From Bacteroidia bacterium (GTDB lineage Bacteria; Bacteroidota; Bacteroidia; Bacteroidales; Azobacteroidaceae), in assembly GCA_025996755.1 (NCBI GenBank), contig BNTR01000105.1:1-9840 (forward strand): DNA of 9,840 nucleotides. The letters are read 5' to 3'. Under the pieces are notes generated by a model. The model saw only the letters and a list, made by a program, of their open reading frames with translations. It was not told where the DNA came from and searched no databases. Both the position numbers and the translations under genes were made by a program. Below, in pieces: positions 6,941-9,840 of the stretch (position 1 is its first letter; each line of letters opens with the position of its first letter).

Positions 6941-7764
6941 ATCTTTTGAGTCAAATCTTTTACAAAAAACACTTTATCTCCCCATCCTTCTCCAAAAATA
7001 GATGGCGAATGCGTTGCGATAATTAACTGACAATTGGGGTTTAACTGCCGAATAACATCAATTAATTGTTGTTGCCATCCTATGTGAAGTGAAATTTCCG
7101 GCTCATCCATTATCAGCACAGTCGGCTTTTCTTCCATTAGAAAGACGGTAAACAAAATTATTAACAATTGTTTTTCGCCAGCAGACAATTGTTCCAATTC
7201 AACAGTAGTAGAATCTTCAAACCGAAATCTCAAACTATTATTAATAGGGTCTATTTCTACTTTTTTATTTGTTTCAGAAAATAATTTATCTATTTCTGCA
7301 AATAGTTTTTTAATGTTGTTGTTAACTTGATTGGCTAAATCCAACGAGGCTGTAGCTTTTAGCCGATAGTTCAAAAATGCTTTCGTGTCTTTTGCAGTTG
7401 GGAAAATTAAACTTTGTAATTCTTTGTCCAAAGGAGTTTCGCCTTGTTTAATTTTTGTTTTATCCCTTAATGGCACATCAAAAGTGGTAATGTAGTCATA
7501 ATCAAGTGGGTTTTTAGTAGATTTTGAACTACTATTACAAATTAATTTGTTATCATCTGTTAAGATGATTTCTACATCTATTACCCTGTCTTTAATATCT
7601 GCGTATTTTTGAGATAATAAAGCATTGATACTCTTTAATATTGTACTCTTACCACTGCCATTAATACCCACAAGGATATTAACATCAGGATTTAAATTCC
7701 ATTCCACATCATATTTGTGAAATAGTCCTGCAATATTCACTTTTTTAATCAAATTTGCTTTCAT
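6937..7764 (-). CDS. ABC/AAA_21-type ATPase, putative AriA-like sensor partner
   Basis: This 275-residue cytoplasmic ATPase is of the SMC/ABC-like class found in OLD, PARIS and retron-associated defence systems. The Walker A is GINGSGKST (33-41). The ABC signature is LSAGEKQ (193-199), the Walker B VLIMDE (216-221) is followed by PEISLH, and the switch histidine is in ATHSP (H252). No membrane segments are seen, so it is not a transporter subunit. The central 80-180 region is short and lysine-rich, without the long coiled coil of SMC or RloC proteins. It is smaller than I recall for typical AriA. I chose the ATG at 7764, 4 nt after the murE stop. An ATG at 7788 would overlap murE and add MKCLKHKF. 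It overlaps the DUF4435-like gene by 4 nt, and the order ATPase then DUF4435 matches PARIS. AT-rich composition suggests acquisition. Confidence 0.85.
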   Translation of the reverse strand: MKANLIKKVNIAGLFHKYDVEWNLNPDVNILVGINGSGKSTILKSINALLSQKYADIKDRVIDVEIILTDDNKLICNSSSKSTKNPLDYDYITTFDVPLRDKTKIKQGETPLDKELQSLIFPTAKDTKAFLNYRLKATASLDLANQVNNNIKKLFAEIDKLFSETNKKVEIDPINNSLRFRFEDSTTVELEQLSAGEKQLLIILFTVFLMEEKPTVLIMDEPEISLHIGWQQQLIDVIRQLNPNCQLIIATHSPSIFGEGWGDKVFFVKDLTQKI

Positions 7765-7768
7765 AAAT

Positions 7769-9235
7769 TTATGCTTTAAACATTTCACTTACAACTTCTT
7801 TATCATCAAAATGATGCTTCACTCCCTTCACTTCCTGATAATCCTCGTGTCCTTTGCCTGCAATGAGGATTACGTCGCCGGCGTTTGCGAGCATACAGGC
7901 GGTGCGGATGGCTTCCCTGCGGTCGGTGATGCAGACTGCCTGTTGGCGTTCGCCTGCGTTCAGTCCGGCTACCATATCGTTGATGATGTCTTCCGGCTCC
8001 TCGTTACGGGGGTTGTCGGAGGTGAGGATTACTTTGTGGCTCAATCGCACTGCCTCTTTTGCCATTATCGGGCGTTTGCCTTTGTCGCGATTGCCGCCGC
8101 AGCCCACCACGGTGATGATTTGTCCGTCTGAGAGCACTTCGCCGATGGCGGTCAGCACGTTGGTCAGCGCATCGGGCGTGTGGGCATAATCCACAATCGC
8201 GGTGTAGCCCTTCGGCGAGCGGAGGGTTTCAAAGCGTCCCGACACCGGCGTGAGGGTGCTGATGATACGCAAAATATCATCCGTAGAAACGTGGCGCGCC
8301 GCGTCTCTACACAATAATTCCGCCGTGTTTTCACACAATAATTTCGCCGCGCCATAGACTGCCAAAAGATTATAGGCATTGAATTTCCCCACAAACTGCG
8401 TGTGAATATCCGTGCCGTTGATGGTCATTTCCGTGCCGTCGAAATGCGCCTCCACGATTTTGCCCTTGAAATCCGCCAATGTCCGAAAAGAATAGGTCTG
8501 CTTGCGGGCAGCCGTGTTTTGCAGCATATACAAGCCGTTTTTGTCGTCGGCATTGGTCAGCGCGAAGGCTTCGGCGGGCAGTTGGTCGAAAAAGCCCTTT
8601 TTGGCATCGCGATACGCCTCCACCGTTTCGTGATAGTCCAAATGGTCGCGCGTGAGGTTGGTGAAAATGCCCCCTTTGAACTGCAATCCTGCAATGCGCT
8701 GCTGCACCACGGCGTGCGAACTGACCTCCATAAACGCATATTCGCAGCCCTCCGCCACCATTTCTGCCAGCAGGGCATTCAACTCAACAGGGTCGGGGGT
8801 GGTATGCGTGGCGGGCACGGCGCGGTCGTTCACATAGTTGCAAACGGTGGAGAGCAGCCCCACTTTGTGTCCCAATTTCCGAAACATATCATACAGCAGG
8901 GTCGCAATCGTGGTCTTGCCGTTTGTGCCCGTCACGCCCACCAGCGTCAGGTGTTTCGACGGCTCGCCGTTCCAAAGGGAGGCTAATTGCCCCAAGGCTT
9001 CTGCGCTGTCTTTCACCCGAATGAACAGGGGATTGCGGGGCAAGCCCGCAATGGCACTATCATCCTGATACACAATCACCGTTGCACCATTCTCAATGGC
9101 TTTGTCGATGAAACTGTGCCCGTCGGATTGGGTGCCTTTGACCGCCACGAAAGCGAAGCCGTCCGTGATTTTGCGCGAATCCGAATGGATGCCGGCAATA
9201 TCCAATTTCTGACCGTTAAATAAAATTGTCTTCAT
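7769..9235 (-). CDS. murE: MurE, UDP-MurNAc-L-Ala-D-Glu:meso-diaminopimelate ligase
   Basis: MurE is a cytoplasmic Mur ligase that adds the third stem-peptide residue. The 488-residue product shows HSDSRK (17-22), the P-loop [10 protein letters not shown] (100-109), HTTPDP (144-149) and SSHA (172-175). It also has [10 protein letters not shown] (193-202), K212 at the carbamylated-lysine position, SGRFE (332-336), DYAHTPD (349-355) and KGHE (461-464). DNPR at 407-410 is the signature for meso-diaminopimelate rather than lysine, so the wall is probably DAP-type. The ATG at 9235 is preceded by an A-rich leader without a Shine-Dalgarno. About 20 residues at 301-320 ([20 protein letters not shown]) look inserted between the central and C-terminal domains and come from a small palindromic repeat plus a 24-bp duplication. 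All catalytic motifs remain, so the protein is probably active. Confidence 0.97.
   Translation of the reverse strand: MKTILFNGQKLDIAGIHSDSRKITDGFAFVAVKGTQSDGHSFIDKAIENGATVIVYQDDSAIAGLPRNPLFIRVKDSAEALGQLASLWNGEPSKHLTLVGVTGTNGKTTIATLLYDMFRKLGHKVGLLSTVCNYVNDRAVPATHTTPDPVELNALLAEMVAEGCEYAFMEVSSHAVVQQRIAGLQFKGGIFTNLTRDHLDYHETVEAYRDAKKGFFDQLPAEAFALTNADDKNGLYMLQNTAARKQTYSFRTLADFKGKIVEAHFDGTEMTINGTDIHTQFVGKFNAYNLLAVYGAAKLLCENTAELLCRDAARHVSTDDILRIISTLTPVSGRFETLRSPKGYTAIVDYAHTPDALTNVLTAIGEVLSDGQIITVVGCGGNRDKGKRPIMAKEAVRLSHKVILTSDNPRNEEPEDIINDMVAGLNAGERQQAVCITDRREAIRTACMLANAGDVILIAGKGHEDYQEVKGVKHHFDDKEVVSEMFKA
8283..8310. repeat. Imperfect 28-bp palindrome inserted in frame in murE
   Basis: The arms are GTAGAAACGTGGCG and CGCCGCGTCTCTAC around a GGCGCGCC core. 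Reverse complementing returns the same sequence except for two positions per arm, so it can form a hairpin of up to 14 bp. It encodes about residues 309-318 of MurE (RDAARHVST). Palindromes of the type GTAGAGACGC...GCGTCTCTAC are familiar as interspersed repeats in bacterial genomes. Location at the junction of two Mur domains suggests a tolerated in-frame insertion. Confidence 0.8.
8309..8349. repeat. 24-bp tandem duplication abutting the murE palindrome
   Basis: The 17-mer ACACAATAATTCCGCCG at 8309-8325 recurs at 8333-8349 with one mismatch (ACACAATAATTTCGCCG), a period of 24 bp. In MurE the two units read AKLLCENT and AELLCRDA. A 24-bp period keeps the frame. It may be a target duplication linked to insertion of the adjacent palindrome, or an independent slippage duplication. 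Confidence 0.8.
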
Positions 9236-9267
9236 ATCTTATTCTAATTGTAAATTCACTCTTTCGC

Positions 9268-9504
9268 CCCTCACTATTCTGCTCCGACCGGACGCTGCAA
9301 CAAATCCGCATGATGCTGGACAGCGTGGTCAATGCCCACGACGGCACGGGCAAGGACGTTCATTCAAACAAATTTTCCATATCCGGCAAAACAGGTACGG
9401 CGCGTTTGGCGGAAAACGGGCACTACGTGCCCGGAGAGCATCAGGCATCGTTTTGCGGCTATTTCCCGTCCGACAAGCCGCAATATTCGATGATTGTGGT
9501 TTTT
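9268..9504 (+). pseudogene. ftsI: Inverted ftsI fragment (transpeptidase KTGT region)
   Basis: On the plus strand this stretch encodes CSDRTLQQIRMMLDSVV, then DGTGKDVHSNKFSISGKTGTA and ends near QYSMIVVF. That is the C-terminal part of a class B penicillin-binding protein with the KTG active-site motif. It points opposite to the rest of ftsI and to murE. The piece is not complete: it starts without the preceding segment and lacks the C-terminal tail and stop. Its boundaries are approximate. The left one lies somewhere in 9241-9270, before CSDRTL. The right one lies around 9502-9507, where the plus frame leaves the family pattern and the minus frame picks it up. Read along, the plus frame continues through the junction as a meaningless hybrid. 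I read this as a misplaced piece of the adjacent ftsI. Confidence 0.8.
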
Positions 9505-9840
9505 GTCTTTGGGATGGTGGATGACCGGCGCGCCGGCTCCGGGGATTTCCAAGTTCATATCTCGGTGAAAACCAATCCCATAGATGCCCTCCACAAATTG
9601 GCTCGGCTTTTTGCTGTATGCCTGCAAAATCAGTTTGGCAATCCCGATATTGGACGAGTAGCGAATGGTTTTTTCTGCCGTAATCCATTGTTTATGAACA
9701 TCATATATCACATCGTTGGTGCCGGGGATAGTCCATTTGCCATCGCCTATATCCACGAGGTCGGTGGGCTTAATCATGCCCTGCTCCAACGCCACCATCA
9801 TCGACACGGCTTTGAACGTTGAGCCGGGTTCACTTTGGTC
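9502..9840 (-). CDS. ftsI: FtsI/PBP3 transpeptidase, central fragment running off the window
   Basis: FtsI is the septal class B penicillin-binding protein that crosslinks stem peptides made by the FtsW glycosyltransferase. The fragment enters at the window's right edge with EPGSTFK, the SxxK motif, whose nucleophile serine codon is at 9820-9822. It continues through IPGTNDVIYDVHK, the second motif SSN (in RYSSNIGIAK) and GIGFHRDMNLEIPGAG, ending at PKDK near 9502. After that the expected 60-80 residues leading to the KTG motif are absent and the sequence becomes the inverted KTG fragment. The N-terminal anchor and dimerisation domain lie outside the window. Position immediately upstream of murE matches the normal dcw order. 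The gene as assembled could not give a working protein, which argues for a chimeric join because ftsI is essential. Confidence 0.88.

Noticed and set aside
6937..7764. ABC transporter ATPase
   Set aside because: There is no permease nearby. The protein has the standalone DEPEISLH and ATHSP pattern of OLD/PARIS-type ATPases, not that of an import or export subunit.
8283..8310. Rho-independent terminator
   Set aside because: The palindrome lies inside murE coding sequence with no following T-run, and the frame reads through it.
8402..8986. 194-codon open frame on the plus strand
   Set aside because: It is antisense to murE and reflects codon bias on the complementary strand.
9241..9510. Phase-variable invertible switch in ftsI
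   Set aside because: No inverted repeats were seen at the ends, no recombinase is nearby, and sequence is lost at both sides. That does not fit a reversible inversion of an essential gene.
9226..9822. 198-codon plus-strand frame as a complete PBP-like gene
   Set aside because: Only about 9268-9504 matches FtsI. The rest is upstream spacer of murE and antisense of the minus-strand ftsI fragment, so it is a hybrid across two junctions.

Overview
The window comes from a Gram-negative bacterium of the Bacteroidota, most likely a Bacteroidales-like or related uncultured lineage. The division and cell-wall (dcw) genes follow the order ftsI-murE-mraY-murD-ftsW. MurE carries the DNPR motif of meso-diaminopimelate ligases. 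Start codons are preceded by A-rich leaders rather than Shine-Dalgarno sequences. The stringent-response gene is a single long Rel/SpoT-type protein. The assignment rests on gene order and protein character, because no rRNA or marker search was possible.

Layout, left to right. Bases 1-123 are an inverted copy of bases 1370-1492. From about 124 to 1837 on the plus strand lies a rel/spoT gene that has lost its N-terminal hydrolase domain at that junction. It overlaps tail to tail by 11 bp with the minus-strand wall cluster. In transcription order (right to left) that cluster is an ftsI fragment, murE, an ABC-type ATPase, a DUF4435/TOPRIM-like protein, mraY, a small two-helix membrane protein, murD and ftsW. 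The genes are almost gapless and probably form one operon. MurE, MraY and MurD act in successive steps of lipid II synthesis, while FtsW with FtsI polymerises and crosslinks septal peptidoglycan.

The main accessory feature is the two-gene insertion between murE and mraY (6071-7764). It is strongly AT-rich, begins 4 nt after the murE stop, and its two genes overlap as ATGA. An ABC-type ATPase followed by a DUF4435 protein with TOPRIM-like acidic residues is the architecture of the PARIS (AriA-AriB) anti-phage system and related ATPase/OLD-like defence pairs. Here a compact version appears to sit inside an essential operon.

A second theme is small repeats. An imperfect 28-bp palindrome with a 24-bp duplication lies in frame within murE. 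A triple heptamer lies in frame within murD. A tandem 14-mer lies between the small membrane gene and murD.

Both window edges carry inverted junctions: a foldback copy of rel at the left, and an inverted ftsI piece carrying the KTGT motif at about 9268-9504. Both look more like amplification or assembly chimeras than biology, so the rel and ftsI structures should not be taken at face value. No tRNA, rRNA, CRISPR array or transposase was seen, and no stretch over 300 bases lacks coding sequence.
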